A stretch of DNA of 64,000 bases from JAFGIN01 sp050301235. Lineage in GTDB: Bacteria; Fibrobacterota; Chitinivibrionia; Chitinivibrionales; Chitinispirillaceae. A program made the translations under genes and the position numbers. The DNA lies in NCBI GenBank assembly GCA_050301235.1, contig JBNKZD010000157.1:1-64000 (forward strand), given 5' to 3'. The notes below the pieces were generated by a model. That model was given only the letters and a program-made list of their open reading frames with translations. It ran no database searches and was not told the DNA's origin. Positions 26,629-36,492 of the stretch are shown one piece after another (the stretch's first letter is position 1; every line of letters begins with the position of its first letter).

Positions 26629-28419
26629 TTATTTTACGGAATTTGTTTGATAGTATACTGTAGTTCTGTCCAATTGGGTATCTTGTGAGTGAATTTTCTT
26701 TCTGATAAAATAAATACCCGGGGAAACTTTCATATATAATTTGGGGTAATGTTCTGATGATGAAGGAATCATTTCACGATAACCTGTTTTTTGACCACGA
26801 ATAGTAAAAACTTCATAAACGGTATGTTCATGCCGGGATACTATTTTCTGCCTGTTGAACCTGATCGGATTGTTTCTGTTTCCGCTTTGTATGTATTGTC
26901 CATTTCGTAAATTGTTTCCTCGTCCGGTAGGCCAGGGAAGAAGATTATCAGAAGATGATGCTGCATTCCATATCTGTACACCTCCGGAACCACCACCCAG
27001 GACATCTTTTAAAGAAATGATAATTTCCACTTTGTGATCTCCATCTATATCTGAAAGACATGGTGGACTCATACTACCTCTTTTCGTAAGAGAGACTTTC
27101 TGCAGTAGTGCACCTTTATTGTCAAGTAGCATCAGATGAGAGACATTTTGCTCTATCGAATACGTTGTAAAAACTACTTCCGGAGTATTATCGCCATTCA
27201 AATCGCCGATAACAGCTCCACTTGCACCGATAAATTTTCCTTTCCCATTATCAAATTGATACTGCCATAATAAATTACCATCTGGTGAGAAACAACGCAT
27301 ATACCCGTCGTAGGAGGGAACAATAATTTCCGGTCGTGGATCATCACTAATGTTGGCAACTGCAGGTACAGGTGCTACCTGAACAATATTGTCCTGATAA
27401 CCAGTGTAAAGTGGCATTCCTGAGCAGAGCGGCGTTTCGAACCCTTTGACACGGGTCATGTCGGGATTCAACACCCACAGGCAATTTCCACGGTTGATAT
27501 ATTCACCAGCTTTTTCGTGGTCGGAATAGAGGACTATTTCCGGAAGCCCATCACCATCGATATCACCAAAGCACGGTGGTGAATCGGTAAACTCGTCGCG
27601 GTCGTTTCCATCACTGCCCCAGCCCTGTTTTGCAAGTGCAATATTGTGAAACATCGGGACACTTGAAGCCCATGGACCTGCAGCAGAGAACACTGAACTT
27701 GCCGGGTATGGAGAACCATCCTTTTTCATTATTCCGATATGACAAATATCGTAGGTTGCAACAATTTCACAAATCGAATCACCATCAAGATCTGCTGCGC
27801 CGATATTTTGATTATACCCTCCATAATCATTGCACTTTTCACAATTTTTCACCTGAGGCCATCCGGCGATCACTTTTCCATTGATATCCCATACAACAGT
27901 CACCGGACTCTTGGATGTCTTAATTGCAAGGATTTCAATTTTTCCATCACAATCCAGATCGGCTCCAGCAATCGATCGAATTTCTCCATCAGAACCTGGA
28001 AACTGTTGAGGCCATCCGGACAGAATATTTCCGTTATGATCGTAGACAGTTACTTTATTAGAATAAGCGATGGCAATCTCCCCATTACCATCACCATCAA
28101 GATCGCCAACGACTGGAGCAGCATACTGCCGTGATGAGCCGTGGTCGTTGGATGATGATGCGTTCTCACCAACCGGAGCACGCCAGAGCAGCTTACCCTT
28201 GTTATCCCACACGTAAAGTACGCTATGCCTTCCCGCAATAATCTCCTTCTGACCATCATTATCAAGGTCATACACTGCAGCTGAGCCAAACCAGTTTTCA
28301 TCCCAGCTGGCAGGTAGTGTGGTTCTGAGAACGGGAGCAGATACCGGAGCAGCAATAGCTGAGGATAATAAACATAGGAGAGTGCTTATTGAAATGATTG
28401 TGGATTTGAAAGGAATCAT
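26629..28419 (-). CDS. Secreted FG-GAP/VCBS-repeat protein
   Basis: Start chosen at ATG 28419 (MIPFKSTIIS...), preceded by GAGGTGAT, giving about 596 residues. A signal peptide ends SSAIAA. The body is a beta-propeller of FG-GAP-like repeats with the Ca-binding pattern DLDNDGQKE, DLDGDGNGE, DLDCDGKIE, DLDGDSICE, DIDGDGLPE, DLNGDNTPE and DIDGDHKVE. The C-terminal 90 residues end with a 'VSPGIYFIRKK' tail, like sorting tails of FCB-type secreted proteins. The likely place is the cell surface, with adhesion or polysaccharide binding inferred only from the fold. It is a single gene, divergent from the zinc-ribbon protein. Confidence 0.75.
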   Translation of the reverse strand: MIPFKSTIISISTLLCLLSSAIAAPVSAPVLRTTLPASWDENWFGSAAVYDLDNDGQKEIIAGRHSVLYVWDNKGKLLWRAPVGENASSSNDHGSSRQYAAPVVGDLDGDGNGEIAIAYSNKVTVYDHNGNILSGWPQQFPGSDGEIRSIAGADLDCDGKIEILAIKTSKSPVTVVWDINGKVIAGWPQVKNCEKCNDYGGYNQNIGAADLDGDSICEIVATYDICHIGIMKKDGSPYPASSVFSAAGPWASSVPMFHNIALAKQGWGSDGNDRDEFTDSPPCFGDIDGDGLPEIVLYSDHEKAGEYINRGNCLWVLNPDMTRVKGFETPLCSGMPLYTGYQDNIVQVAPVPAVANISDDPRPEIIVPSYDGYMRCFSPDGNLLWQYQFDNGKGKFIGASGAVIGDLNGDNTPEVVFTTYSIEQNVSHLMLLDNKGALLQKVSLTKRGSMSPPCLSDIDGDHKVEIIISLKDVLGGGSGGVQIWNAASSSDNLLPWPTGRGNNLRNGQYIQSGNRNNPIRFNRQKIVSRHEHTVYEVFTIRGQKTGYREMIPSSSEHYPKLYMKVSPGIYFIRKKIHSQDTQLDRTTVYYQTNSVK

Positions 28420-28712
28420 ATATATCACCTCTATATGTATTATAATAATTTGCGCAGGCAATTCAACAATAATTCATATACCTCAATCAGGTGATTCATT
28501 ATATATTAATGGCAAAATCACTTGGGGTGTCAAAATGGAAAAATTAAAACAACTCACATGGTCAATCAGAACAAGTGGTGCTGAGGTAATCAGGCTTACC
28601 TCCGTAATTAGGGGAAAATCTCAAAATAAAAAAGTACACAAAACGATCTCCATATAGCGTATATCGCTGATGTAGTCAGCACTGCTTCAAGTACATTCAT
28701 TCCGGAGATTTC

Positions 28713-28955
28713 ATGAAAAAATGCAACAATTGCAGACACTACAGAACAGAAAAAAACTGGTATGCACCAAAGCAATATCCATGTGATTCCTGTATCGACA
28801 GGAAAATTAATTTTGAGGCTTATCCTGAAGGAACAATGACGTTTGATCCGAGAAAACCCGTTTTTGTACCATTAAAGGGCATAATTTTTAACCAGAAAGA
28901 ATACCGTAAAATGGCTGAAAATTTTGCAAAGAACGGAGGAATTGTAGCCAGTTAA
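28713..28955 (+). CDS. Small protein with two CxxC pairs, zinc-ribbon-like
   Basis: 80 residues starting behind CCGGAGATTTC. CNNC (Cys4, Cys7) and CDSC (Cys24, Cys27) are spaced as in a small zinc-binding knuckle. The remainder is basic and aromatic with no further motif. It could bind nucleic acid or a protein partner. No family name is recognised. Confidence 0.6.
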   Translation: MKKCNNCRHYRTEKNWYAPKQYPCDSCIDRKINFEAYPEGTMTFDPRKPVFVPLKGIIFNQKEYRKMAENFAKNGGIVAS

Positions 28956-28970
28956 ATTGATATAATGTTA

Positions 28971-28991
28971 CCCCCTTCACGACGAAGGGGG
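28971..28991. terminator. Bidirectional terminator
   Basis: CCCCCTTC (28971-28978) and GAAGGGGG (28984-28991) form a GC-rich stem between the convergent genes ending at 28955 and 29001. TTTTATT follows on the plus strand. Confidence 0.7.
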
Positions 28992-29000
28992 GAGGCAGTT

Positions 29001-29489
29001 TTATTCAATCTGATCTTCAATGATCGCACGGAGACGGCGGCGTGCCTTTTTTACAAATGCTACCTTCTGTGAAAAGACACTACCTAAAAGCAGACTGACA
29101 CCACGATTTCCTGAAATATCACTCATTTCTATCAATGTCATCCACTCTCCAGCCCTTACATTCATCAGGTGATTTGCTTTAGCTGTGAAGTAAAGAATTT
29201 TAACAAGTGGTGATTCCAGTTCATTGAACTCCTTTTTGAAATCATCAAGAAACAATTCTTTCAACTTATCATCGGTTTTAACTGGTTTTTCATTGATCAT
29301 TTTAAAACATTTGTCTATGGTATCGACATTTTTTTCACTTAAATAGATCAATGATTCAAAATACTCCTTTATGCCCTGATCCTGAACATTTTCCCGTAAT
29401 GTGTTCAATGTATCAGCCAAACCATACTCATGTTGACGAAGATCACTGAGAATTTTTACAAAAAGATCTTTTGGCTCTTTTACTGGCAT
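29001..29489 (-). CDS. DUF892/YciE-like ferritin-fold protein (probable)
   Basis: 162 residues, almost all helical, starting behind AGGAGAAG. The opening DLFVKILSDLRQHEYGLADT and the region DTIDKCFKMINEKP resemble the DUF892 (YciE/YciF) family of four-helix ferritin-like stress proteins. The later acidic residues expected of a di-iron site are not clearly conserved, so metal binding is uncertain. It is adjacent and divergent to an HdeD-like membrane protein, also a stress-type gene. Confidence 0.5.
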   Translation of the reverse strand: MPVKEPKDLFVKILSDLRQHEYGLADTLNTLRENVQDQGIKEYFESLIYLSEKNVDTIDKCFKMINEKPVKTDDKLKELFLDDFKKEFNELESPLVKILYFTAKANHLMNVRAGEWMTLIEMSDISGNRGVSLLLGSVFSQKVAFVKKARRRLRAIIEDQIE

Positions 29490-29691
29490 AACCGCTTCTC
29501 CTGCTTATTGTCAATTAAAATTCAATTTCCGGAATATTCCCGGTTTCGCTTCTAATAAGATTACGCGGCGGCAGTGCAGAGGTTGTCAATATTATAATAT
29601 TTTCCTCACGAGCCTTATGGTCCAGACAGATCCGGTACAAAAGTTGCCTGTTGGAAATATGGTAAAAATCTAACTCCGGGAGCAAACTGCT

Positions 29692-30246
29692 GTGCAAAAT
29701 ACTAATCAAAAATCATCAATTTTATCTGATATACATCTTCGGCTCAAAGCAACCGGATTCAGTCAGATTGCACTTGGAATTGGCGTAATCCTGATTGCGA
29801 TTATTACATCATGGTTTTCGGTGAAAACTATTGGAATGGTTCTGATCATCTGGGCTGCACTGGAAATTATTCCGGTACTTCGTCACCGTGGAAACACTGG
29901 AATTTCTCATATTGTCTGGGGGTGCAGCATAGCCGGTATTGGAATATTGCTTTTAGTTTTGCCAGGTATTGGTGCTGCTGTAATTTCATTATTACTTGCT
30001 GCACTATTTATCTTTGGTGGTGCTTACAAATTGATCATCATGTCCCGAGACAAACATAACTGGGGTTGGAGCAGTGTAGGCAACGTAGTTTCTATTCTGC
30101 TTGGACTTTTCATTCTTGTACGTTGGCCGATAACTAATTTTGTTCTATTGGGAACACTTATAGGCATCGAAATTCTGCTTAACGGATGGTCGATCGCGGT
30201 GATCGAATATGCTGGAAAGAGGGTGAAAACTACGAAGATGGCTTAA
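29692..30246 (+). CDS. HdeD-like (DUF308) membrane protein
   Basis: 184 residues starting at GTG 29692, with GGGAG upstream. Six short hydrophobic helices in three repeated hairpins (IALGIGVILIAIITSWF, IAGIGILLLVLPGIG, GNVVSILLGLFILVRWP) are typical of HdeD/DUF308. HdeD is linked to acid resistance in E. coli; the role here is unknown. The 3' end overlaps the 3' end of the convergent radical SAM gene by about 17 bp. Confidence 0.75.
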   Translation: MQNTNQKSSILSDIHLRLKATGFSQIALGIGVILIAIITSWFSVKTIGMVLIIWAALEIIPVLRHRGNTGISHIVWGCSIAGIGILLLVLPGIGAAVISLLLAALFIFGGAYKLIIMSRDKHNWGWSSVGNVVSILLGLFILVRWPITNFVLLGTLIGIEILLNGWSIAVIEYAGKRVKTTKMA

Positions 30247-31210
30247 GAGGCTCACTCTTTCGCACCTTAAAATCAATAATAAAATTCTCATTCATCTTCT
30301 CATACTCCTGAAAATACCCATTGAATCCTGCTTCAAGAAATAACTTCTTTGCCGATTCATACTCTTCTTCAGTAATGCGTCGGTTAATCGATGGTATATC
30401 TTTAGCCTTATAAAGAGGGTTATACTGCGCCATAAGGCTGATTGATATATCTTCAGGGTCAAAATGTCGTGTCAGAAAATCGATAACTGCTGCACTTGAC
30501 TGCATGTTTAGAGGCAGTACGAGGTGGCGGATACAGAGTCCCCGTTTTGCGATTCCATCACCGTCAATACGCATTGGGCCGACCTGACGAAACATTTCAC
30601 GAATTGCCTGCTGATTATGTTCCACATAGTCCGGAGCATGGGAGAGAAGCTGTGCAGTTGTGTTGTCACCATATTTCATATCAGGAAGGTAGATATCAAT
30701 AATCCCATCGAGAATTTTAATGATTTCTGCCCGTTCGTAACCACTGCAATTGTATACTAATGGTATGTCAAGACCGTTCATTGATGCAATTCTGACTGAA
30801 CGAAGTATCCATGGAAGAAAGTGTGTTGCGGTAACGAAATTGATATTGTGGGAGCCGGATTCCTGAAGCCGGATCATTTCTGAGGCAAGTTCATCTGGTG
30901 TATATGGCTTTCCTTCATACTCATGGGAGATCTGAAAATTCTGACAGAAACAGCACTTTTGAGTACAATATGAGAAGAAAACGGTTCCCGATCCGCCGGT
31001 TCCTGAAATCGGAGGCTCTTCTCCATGGTGGGCGAAGATACTCGAGATTACCATCGCGGAAGGTGCTTCACAGAACCCGCGCTCTTCGGAGAAACGGTTT
31101 ATACCACATTGGCGTGGGCAGAGTGTACAGCTTTTGGCAACAGATTCAAGCGAAGCGATTTTACAATCCCAATCTTCGCTTGAAAGATAGGTGTAACTGC
31201 CAATTGCCAT
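30230..31210 (-). CDS. Radical SAM protein, PflA-like (COG1313 type)
   Basis: Start chosen at ATG 31210 (MAIGSYTYLS), about 8 nt past the stop of the upstream FHA gene, giving 326 residues. The longer frame overlaps that gene. An N-terminal CTLCPRQC motif is followed by the radical SAM signature CTQKCCFC (C-x3-C-x2-C) binding a 4Fe-4S cluster, then GSGTVFF before it and DIYLPDMKYGD after it. The family resembles pyruvate formate-lyase activating enzymes, which make a glycyl radical, but no glycyl-radical enzyme is nearby. It may be cotranscribed with the sheath/kinase operon; a functional link is not shown. Confidence 0.8.
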   Translation of the reverse strand: MAIGSYTYLSSEDWDCKIASLESVAKSCTLCPRQCGINRFSEERGFCEAPSAMVISSIFAHHGEEPPISGTGGSGTVFFSYCTQKCCFCQNFQISHEYEGKPYTPDELASEMIRLQESGSHNINFVTATHFLPWILRSVRIASMNGLDIPLVYNCSGYERAEIIKILDGIIDIYLPDMKYGDNTTAQLLSHAPDYVEHNQQAIREMFRQVGPMRIDGDGIAKRGLCIRHLVLPLNMQSSAAVIDFLTRHFDPEDISISLMAQYNPLYKAKDIPSINRRITEEEYESAKKLFLEAGFNGYFQEYEKMNENFIIDFKVRKSEPLKPSS

Positions 31211-31217
31211 CAGGAAA

Positions 31218-32852
31218 TTACTCAACTTTATAATCGACTTCAATGAAATCATTTTCACTGTCGGCCTGAGTGTCTGCTGTCGCCGCAGGAGCATCGCCAA
31301 AACCGTATTCGCTCTGATATTCTGATATAATAATCAGTGCGATGACACGCGGTATATACTCCATGGTCTCCTCTGCGAGGTATCCCATTCTGTAAATATA
31401 CCAGAAATCACGGTTTCTCATCGGATCATCAATTTTCCGCAGTGCTCCCATAACACGACCCTCACCGGCATTATAGGCTGCCATGCAAAGCATTACGGCA
31501 CTTTTTCCGCCAAACATACCGATAAGCTCCTTAAAGTAATTAGCTGCAGCTACAGTTGCTTTTTCAGGATCGGTCCGGTCATCTACCTGATCTGTAACCC
31601 GAAGACCAAATCTGCGTCCTGTGTGTGGCATGAACTGCCATAATCCTCTTGCGCCGGCATGGCTCAGAGCCATTGGGTTGAACCCGCTTTCTAACATGGA
31701 AACATACGCAAGGTCAAGGGGGATATTCTTTTCCTTAAATACTTTCTGAATATAAGGAAAATATTTCTCTTTTCTTTTGATATAACGGGTTATCGTGCCT
31801 TTCATGTTCTTGGAGTAAATGTCAAGGTGGTGCTGTACCCGTTCTTTCATCTCTTTGGGTATATGGTAGTCTGTCTCACCAAACCGAACCAGTATCTCGT
31901 CGATACGCTGTTCAAGTGGATCAGAATAGATCTTGCCGAAATCGTTAACATCAATTTGACTTTTAATAGAAGACAAAGATTTCTGTTTCTCTTCCAGTTC
32001 TTTTATCAATTTTTCAAGTTCTGCTTTATTTTTTGTCGGTTTATTTTTTGCAGACGCAATTTTCTGATCATACGCATCGATATCACTCTTAAGAATTTTT
32101 GCTTTTTCGATAATTCGCTGGTATTGCATCGAGCGAATTCCAAAAAAAGCTACTAAACAAAGGCATACTGTTACTACACCGATAATGATATAATACCATT
32201 GTCTGCGCATTGATTTATGGGCTTTATGAACAGTACGGAGCATATTTGTCTGTGTTGAACCAAGATTCCCTCTGCTTAGAATCTTTTCCATTCTGGTATC
32301 ATCATTCATCAACACTTTCATCTCTTCAGAACGGATATTCCTGTTGAGAATTTTCTGTTCGAATTCAAGTGTTTTTGATGGGTTTAATGAATCTGATTCC
32401 TGATTCAAGCCCTTCTTTGCCCTGAAAATCGAGTTCTGGTCTTCTTCATAGGTCGACCCTTCTGAGGATAGTGCAGCGTGATCAGATTGTCTTTTTATGT
32501 TGGGTGGTTGATTCTGGTCTGATTGTGCAGTGTACACCGGTAATTCAACCTCTGAGAGTATCAGTTTCAACCGCGGACCAGTCTTACCAAACCCGATAAC
32601 ATCATGGGCGGCCAGTTCTCTTTCTGTAATCTGTTGGTCGTTGACAAAAGAACCATTGGTGCTCTGAAGGTCCTGAAACAGAATCCTTTCAGGTGATTTG
32701 TAAATGATCGAATGATGTCCTGAAACACTTTTCTCATTGTCGAGAATGATGGTATTCTGATCATTGCGGCCAATACTTACAGCTCCATCAGGCAGCAGGA
32801 AACGCTTGCCGATCTGTGCACCTCTGATTACTTCCAGATAATAATAACTCAT
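31218..32852 (-). CDS. FHA-domain protein with C-terminal lytic transglycosylase
   Basis: 544 residues. Residues 5-100 are an FHA domain with the phosphothreonine-binding pattern GRN (28-30), SGHH (44-47) and STNGSFVN (64-71). A linker leads to a membrane helix (220-240), then a coiled coil (245-300). Residues about 365-515 are an SLT-type lytic transglycosylase: catalytic Glu388 in SMLESGF, GLWQFMP (403-409) and AYNAGEGRV (459-467). The FHA part is cytoplasmic and the enzyme periplasmic, so phosphorylation inside could control peptidoglycan cleavage outside. It follows the Ser/Thr kinase by 20 bp, its likely source of phosphothreonine. Confidence 0.9.
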   Translation of the reverse strand: MSYYYLEVIRGAQIGKRFLLPDGAVSIGRNDQNTIILDNEKSVSGHHSIIYKSPERILFQDLQSTNGSFVNDQQITERELAAHDVIGFGKTGPRLKLILSEVELPVYTAQSDQNQPPNIKRQSDHAALSSEGSTYEEDQNSIFRAKKGLNQESDSLNPSKTLEFEQKILNRNIRSEEMKVLMNDDTRMEKILSRGNLGSTQTNMLRTVHKAHKSMRRQWYYIIIGVVTVCLCLVAFFGIRSMQYQRIIEKAKILKSDIDAYDQKIASAKNKPTKNKAELEKLIKELEEKQKSLSSIKSQIDVNDFGKIYSDPLEQRIDEILVRFGETDYHIPKEMKERVQHHLDIYSKNMKGTITRYIKRKEKYFPYIQKVFKEKNIPLDLAYVSMLESGFNPMALSHAGARGLWQFMPHTGRRFGLRVTDQVDDRTDPEKATVAAANYFKELIGMFGGKSAVMLCMAAYNAGEGRVMGALRKIDDPMRNRDFWYIYRMGYLAEETMEYIPRVIALIIISEYQSEYGFGDAPAATADTQADSENDFIEVDYKVE

Positions 32853-32871
32853 GTACTCCTCACGTAGATTG

Positions 32872-35238
32872 TTAAGCTCCCCAGATACGTTTAGTTAGTG
32901 CGGTAATATGTCCGAATCCATCCTTGACTCCCGAACCCAGAAACTGTTTTTCGAGGTCAAGACGCATCTCTTTTACCGACTGGTAACGTTTTGATGGATC
33001 AACATGCAGTGATGTATCTATAATTGTTTCAATTTCATGGGGAATTTTGACTATTGATGACAAAGGTTTGTATTTACCACCGGTTTTAGCATTCAGTATA
33101 GTTGTTACGGTTGTCTGTGGAAATGTCCTTTCACCAGTAATACATTCGTAAAGTGTTGCACCAAGAGCATAAATATCAGTTCTGGGCATATATTCGTTTC
33201 TGTCAAAAATCTCGGGTGCCATGTAGGGGAGAGTACCGGCGATATTTTCTGATTCTGTGGTGTGTAAAGAGAGCTCCTGCGGCCGCGCAATACCAAAATC
33301 GGTTAGCTTTACCCGCCCATTTTTAGTAATCATGACATTAGCAGGTTTTAAGTCCCTGTGAATGATGCCATGAATCTCTTTACCATAAATATGCATTGAA
33401 CGGCTGTGTGCATATTCCAGCGCTCTGCATATCAGAATCCCAATAATGACAGCCTGATCTACTGATATGATAGAGCACTTTTTGAGAACGTTTTCAAAAG
33501 AAGTGCCATTGATATATTCCATTTCGATATAAGAAAGTGAATGCCAGTCGCCAACTCCGAAACAGCGAACGATATTGGGGTGGTCAAGTTTTGCAAAGAT
33601 CCTGATTTCTGTTTCAAACCGGGACCGGAAGTTATCAGAAAGGTGGGGTTTCATCACCTTGATTGCACGATATGTCTCAAGCCGCGGGTGCCACAGTAAA
33701 TAGACATCTGCCATACCACCGGAACCAAGCAGGCTGAGAATATGGCCTCCTCCGCATTCAAGGATTTTCTCAATGCTTTCCGGCGTAACAACCGGTTTAT
33801 TAAGATCGGTGAGTTTTTCATCAATGGTTTTAAAGATTGGCTCAGAACTGCTATTGTTATATGTTGGTGTTTGTGGCATTGACCTGAGAAATACATGGTC
33901 AAGCGTTTCGCACTGAAGTGCTTCTACTGATGTCGGTGCTAGTGTTTGTGGAGGGGGCAGGGAATCACCCTGAGAATCTGTGGCAGGTTCTATCTGCAGA
34001 GATGAACTTCCTGCAAGTGTCGGGTCAACCCGCAGAGCTGCAAGCCAGATCAGCGAAAATACCCAGGCGTAAACTGGTGGCATGGGACTTACAAATGAAT
34101 TGGCAAATCTGAACAATAACACACTCATGATAACGCCTGAAAGCATTAAAACAAAGCTACTTACCAGTGATAAATTACGTCGCTTTGATGGAACAATCAG
34201 AGCCAGACCCGGAAAAATGAGCAATGTCAATAGAAAATACAGGATTCCGGGGATCGCACTATCGGTCCTTACCCATGTTTTGTGAAGAATGTCCAGGACT
34301 GCTGTTGCCCAGACTGCTACACCGGGATACTGGGATCGCAGCGGCGTTGTAAAAAAATCCGCAGCTGCCAATGGATCGGTAACCCCAACAAAAACGACTT
34401 TACCTTTTAATTGACTTTTATCAAATGAGTCGGCAAGAATATCGACTGCAGGATATTCCTGTATCGGGTGGTCGTCGCTTCTGAAATGGAGCATCAGTGA
34501 TGCTGCGTAAGAGCTTATCGGTACTTTTGAGGGACCGATATCAAGATAACCCGCTCCATCAAGGGTAATTTCCGAAATCGGAACATTATAAAATGCTGCA
34601 GCAGTTGCAACTGCAAAGGATGGGAAATAATAATCACCTGCACGGATAACGTGAATAGCTTCACGCAGTTTCTGGCTGGAATTACTTGTAGACATATTAA
34701 GAAAGCCACTGTACCGGATATGCTTGAAAAACATCGGGTCCGGTGGATCGATCTCTTTTGCATTGTAAAAGAATATCTGATTGATCTGATCTTTATCACT
34801 GAACACACGGATACTTTGGTTAAGAAGTTGAGGTGATGGCGTAAAGGTACCTGCCGGACCAGAATTCGTACTTATTCCATCAACGCTGAATGGAAGAACG
34901 ACATTATGAAGCATTGCCAGTACAGCTGCAAGTGAGTCGCTTTCACCCTGATCATTACGGTATGGGAACTGAAAGTCAAGCGCGATCACCTTTGGCTCTG
35001 CAGACGCAATCTGTTTTACCAGTTTTGCCATAGTTGAACGTGGCCATGGGAGAGCCCCGTTTTTTCTGATACTCTGACGATCTATACCTACAATCACTAC
35101 TGAATCAATGGGGCTTTGTGACTGGAACGCAAAGTTCAGATCATAAAAAAGGTTGTCAATAAATTTCAACGGATTGAAAAAGTATACAAATATAATTACA
35201 AATGTAGCGATTCCGATATAGATATATTTTTTCATCAT
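32872..35238 (-). CDS. CHASE2-domain transmembrane Ser/Thr protein kinase
   Basis: Start at ATG 35238, one base past the FecR stop, giving 788 residues; the longer frame overlaps the FecR gene. One helix (1-20), a periplasmic CHASE2 sensor (about 40-325), three helices (about 330-402), a linker, then a Hanks-type kinase (about 497-765) with GSGGMADVY, invariant Lys in RAIKVM, HRDLKPANV and DFGIA. All catalytic residues are present. CHASE2 senses an unknown extracytoplasmic signal. Neighbours are an FHA protein (a phosphothreonine reader) and a sheath-like protein, the same pairing as PpkA and Fha in type VI secretion control. Confidence 0.9.
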   Translation of the reverse strand: MMKKYIYIGIATFVIIFVYFFNPLKFIDNLFYDLNFAFQSQSPIDSVVIVGIDRQSIRKNGALPWPRSTMAKLVKQIASAEPKVIALDFQFPYRNDQGESDSLAAVLAMLHNVVLPFSVDGISTNSGPAGTFTPSPQLLNQSIRVFSDKDQINQIFFYNAKEIDPPDPMFFKHIRYSGFLNMSTSNSSQKLREAIHVIRAGDYYFPSFAVATAAAFYNVPISEITLDGAGYLDIGPSKVPISSYAASLMLHFRSDDHPIQEYPAVDILADSFDKSQLKGKVVFVGVTDPLAAADFFTTPLRSQYPGVAVWATAVLDILHKTWVRTDSAIPGILYFLLTLLIFPGLALIVPSKRRNLSLVSSFVLMLSGVIMSVLLFRFANSFVSPMPPVYAWVFSLIWLAALRVDPTLAGSSSLQIEPATDSQGDSLPPPQTLAPTSVEALQCETLDHVFLRSMPQTPTYNNSSSEPIFKTIDEKLTDLNKPVVTPESIEKILECGGGHILSLLGSGGMADVYLLWHPRLETYRAIKVMKPHLSDNFRSRFETEIRIFAKLDHPNIVRCFGVGDWHSLSYIEMEYINGTSFENVLKKCSIISVDQAVIIGILICRALEYAHSRSMHIYGKEIHGIIHRDLKPANVMITKNGRVKLTDFGIARPQELSLHTTESENIAGTLPYMAPEIFDRNEYMPRTDIYALGATLYECITGERTFPQTTVTTILNAKTGGKYKPLSSIVKIPHEIETIIDTSLHVDPSKRYQSVKEMRLDLEKQFLGSGVKDGFGHITALTKRIWGA

Positions 35239-35239
35239 C

Positions 35240-36331
35240 TCACTTTTCAGAAAAGATTTCAGCGATTCGACGGTCCCGTTCCTGATTCCACGCAGTCCAG
35301 CTGTCCTGTGTAATTTCATGAATAGTTGAAGTGTTGTCGGGATTGCCGTTTTTGTTAATATGAATTTTTTGCATACTCCGGACAATTCTGGTCCAGGTTT
35401 CCAGTGATACCTCATGAGGCCCGGCAATTTCATGCGGTCCGGCAACTTCTCCCGGTGTCAAATTTTTTGTTGTGTTAGCTTGTGCCGGGGGAGTATTTCC
35501 GCTGACTGCGACTTCACCCTCATAAACAGCTACATCAGCCGAACTGTCTTTCTGAACACTTGTCTGATACACTGTGCCGTGTACCCCTGCAACTGCTGTA
35601 GGAAGTTCAAGTTCGAAGCGGGAGATGGCATCCTTGAATTTTTTAACCTTTGTCCATACCGAACCGAATGGAAAATTGAATCGCGTTTTCCCCTTCGATT
35701 TTGAAATATTTCGCAGTGAATCCAGTTCAAGAATACTGTTTTCTTTCATTCTGATAACCGATTCACGGTTTACCAGGATCTCGACTCTTCCATTAGATGA
35801 TGTTTCTACACGGTCGCCGGGAAACAACGCAGTATTAACTGTTAGCGGAATAGATTTTTCGGATCCGGACTTCTTAAGAATCGATGAGCCTTCAAGGTAG
35901 GTCACTACACCCTGACTGAGATCGACTTTGGTAACAAATACGGTATCTGCTTTGACGGAATCGGAACTAGTCTTTGATTGCGAGCCCGGTTCCTGTGCTG
36001 AAACAGTTTTTTCAGCAGGCTCTTTGAACAGAAGCTGCTGACCGGGGACAATCAGATTAAGATTTTTAAGGGCGCTATTATCTTTCTGTAACCCCTTTCC
36101 AAGTTCTTGTGAGTAGTACCCGTAATACTGAATACACAAAAGACTGATTGACTCACCTTTTTTAACTGTGTGATGAATATATCCATCTTTTACGGGCTGA
36201 GTTTGTGCAACAACAATGAGTACCGAAAATAACACAGCACAGAACAGAATACCTGTCTGCAGTGGACGTTTGAAAATCGGTACTGTAACTTTTTGTAGAC
36301 TTTTCACTCCGGATCCGATGAATTTAAACAT
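35240..36331 (-). CDS. Membrane-anchored LysM-FecR protein
   Basis: Start chosen at ATG 36331 (MFKFIGSGVK), giving 363 residues. The frame upstream of it runs through a palindromic element and is not protein-like. A membrane helix (ILFCAVLFSVLIVVA) lies near residue 28. A LysM domain follows (HHTVKKGESISLLCIQYYG...IVPGQQLLF), binding peptidoglycan. A FecR domain follows (ALFPGDRVETSSNGRVEIL...AVAGVHGTVY). Its last bases abut the kinase start, so translation is coupled. FecR-domain proteins sense or scaffold in the periplasm; with LysM it may place the kinase system at the cell wall. Confidence 0.85.
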   Translation of the reverse strand: MFKFIGSGVKSLQKVTVPIFKRPLQTGILFCAVLFSVLIVVAQTQPVKDGYIHHTVKKGESISLLCIQYYGYYSQELGKGLQKDNSALKNLNLIVPGQQLLFKEPAEKTVSAQEPGSQSKTSSDSVKADTVFVTKVDLSQGVVTYLEGSSILKKSGSEKSIPLTVNTALFPGDRVETSSNGRVEILVNRESVIRMKENSILELDSLRNISKSKGKTRFNFPFGSVWTKVKKFKDAISRFELELPTAVAGVHGTVYQTSVQKDSSADVAVYEGEVAVSGNTPPAQANTTKNLTPGEVAGPHEIAGPHEVSLETWTRIVRSMQKIHINKNGNPDNTSTIHEITQDSWTAWNQERDRRIAEIFSEK

Positions 36332-36374
36332 ATGTCCACTTCTGGTTAAAATTGTGTATGATGATGTTTTCAAT

Positions 36375-36487
36375 AGGTAATTGCAAAACTCAGCTTCAGC
36401 ACCCTTTCCCGAAACTTCGGGACTCTGGGTGCGTTTGAGGCCGTTTGTCGAGCGGAGTCGAGACAAACCCTGAGTTTTCAATTACCT
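36375..36487. repeat. 113-bp palindromic intergenic element
   Basis: The ends AGGTAATTGCAAAACTCAG and CTGAGTTTTCAATTACCT are near-perfect inverted repeats. Inside are smaller hairpins (GCACCC/GGGTGC, TCCCGAA/TTCGGGA, GTTTGTC/GACAAAC). The core CGAGCGGAGTCGAGAC recurs at about 52109, and its inverse-like partner at about 52158. It appears to be a MITE-like or REP-like element inserted between the sheath gene and the LysM-FecR gene. Confidence 0.6.
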
Positions 36488-36492
36488 CAATA

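Noticed and set aside
29515..29709. 64-codon minus-strand frame between the ferritin-like and HdeD-like genes
   Set aside because: It overlaps the HdeD start and has no recognisable features.
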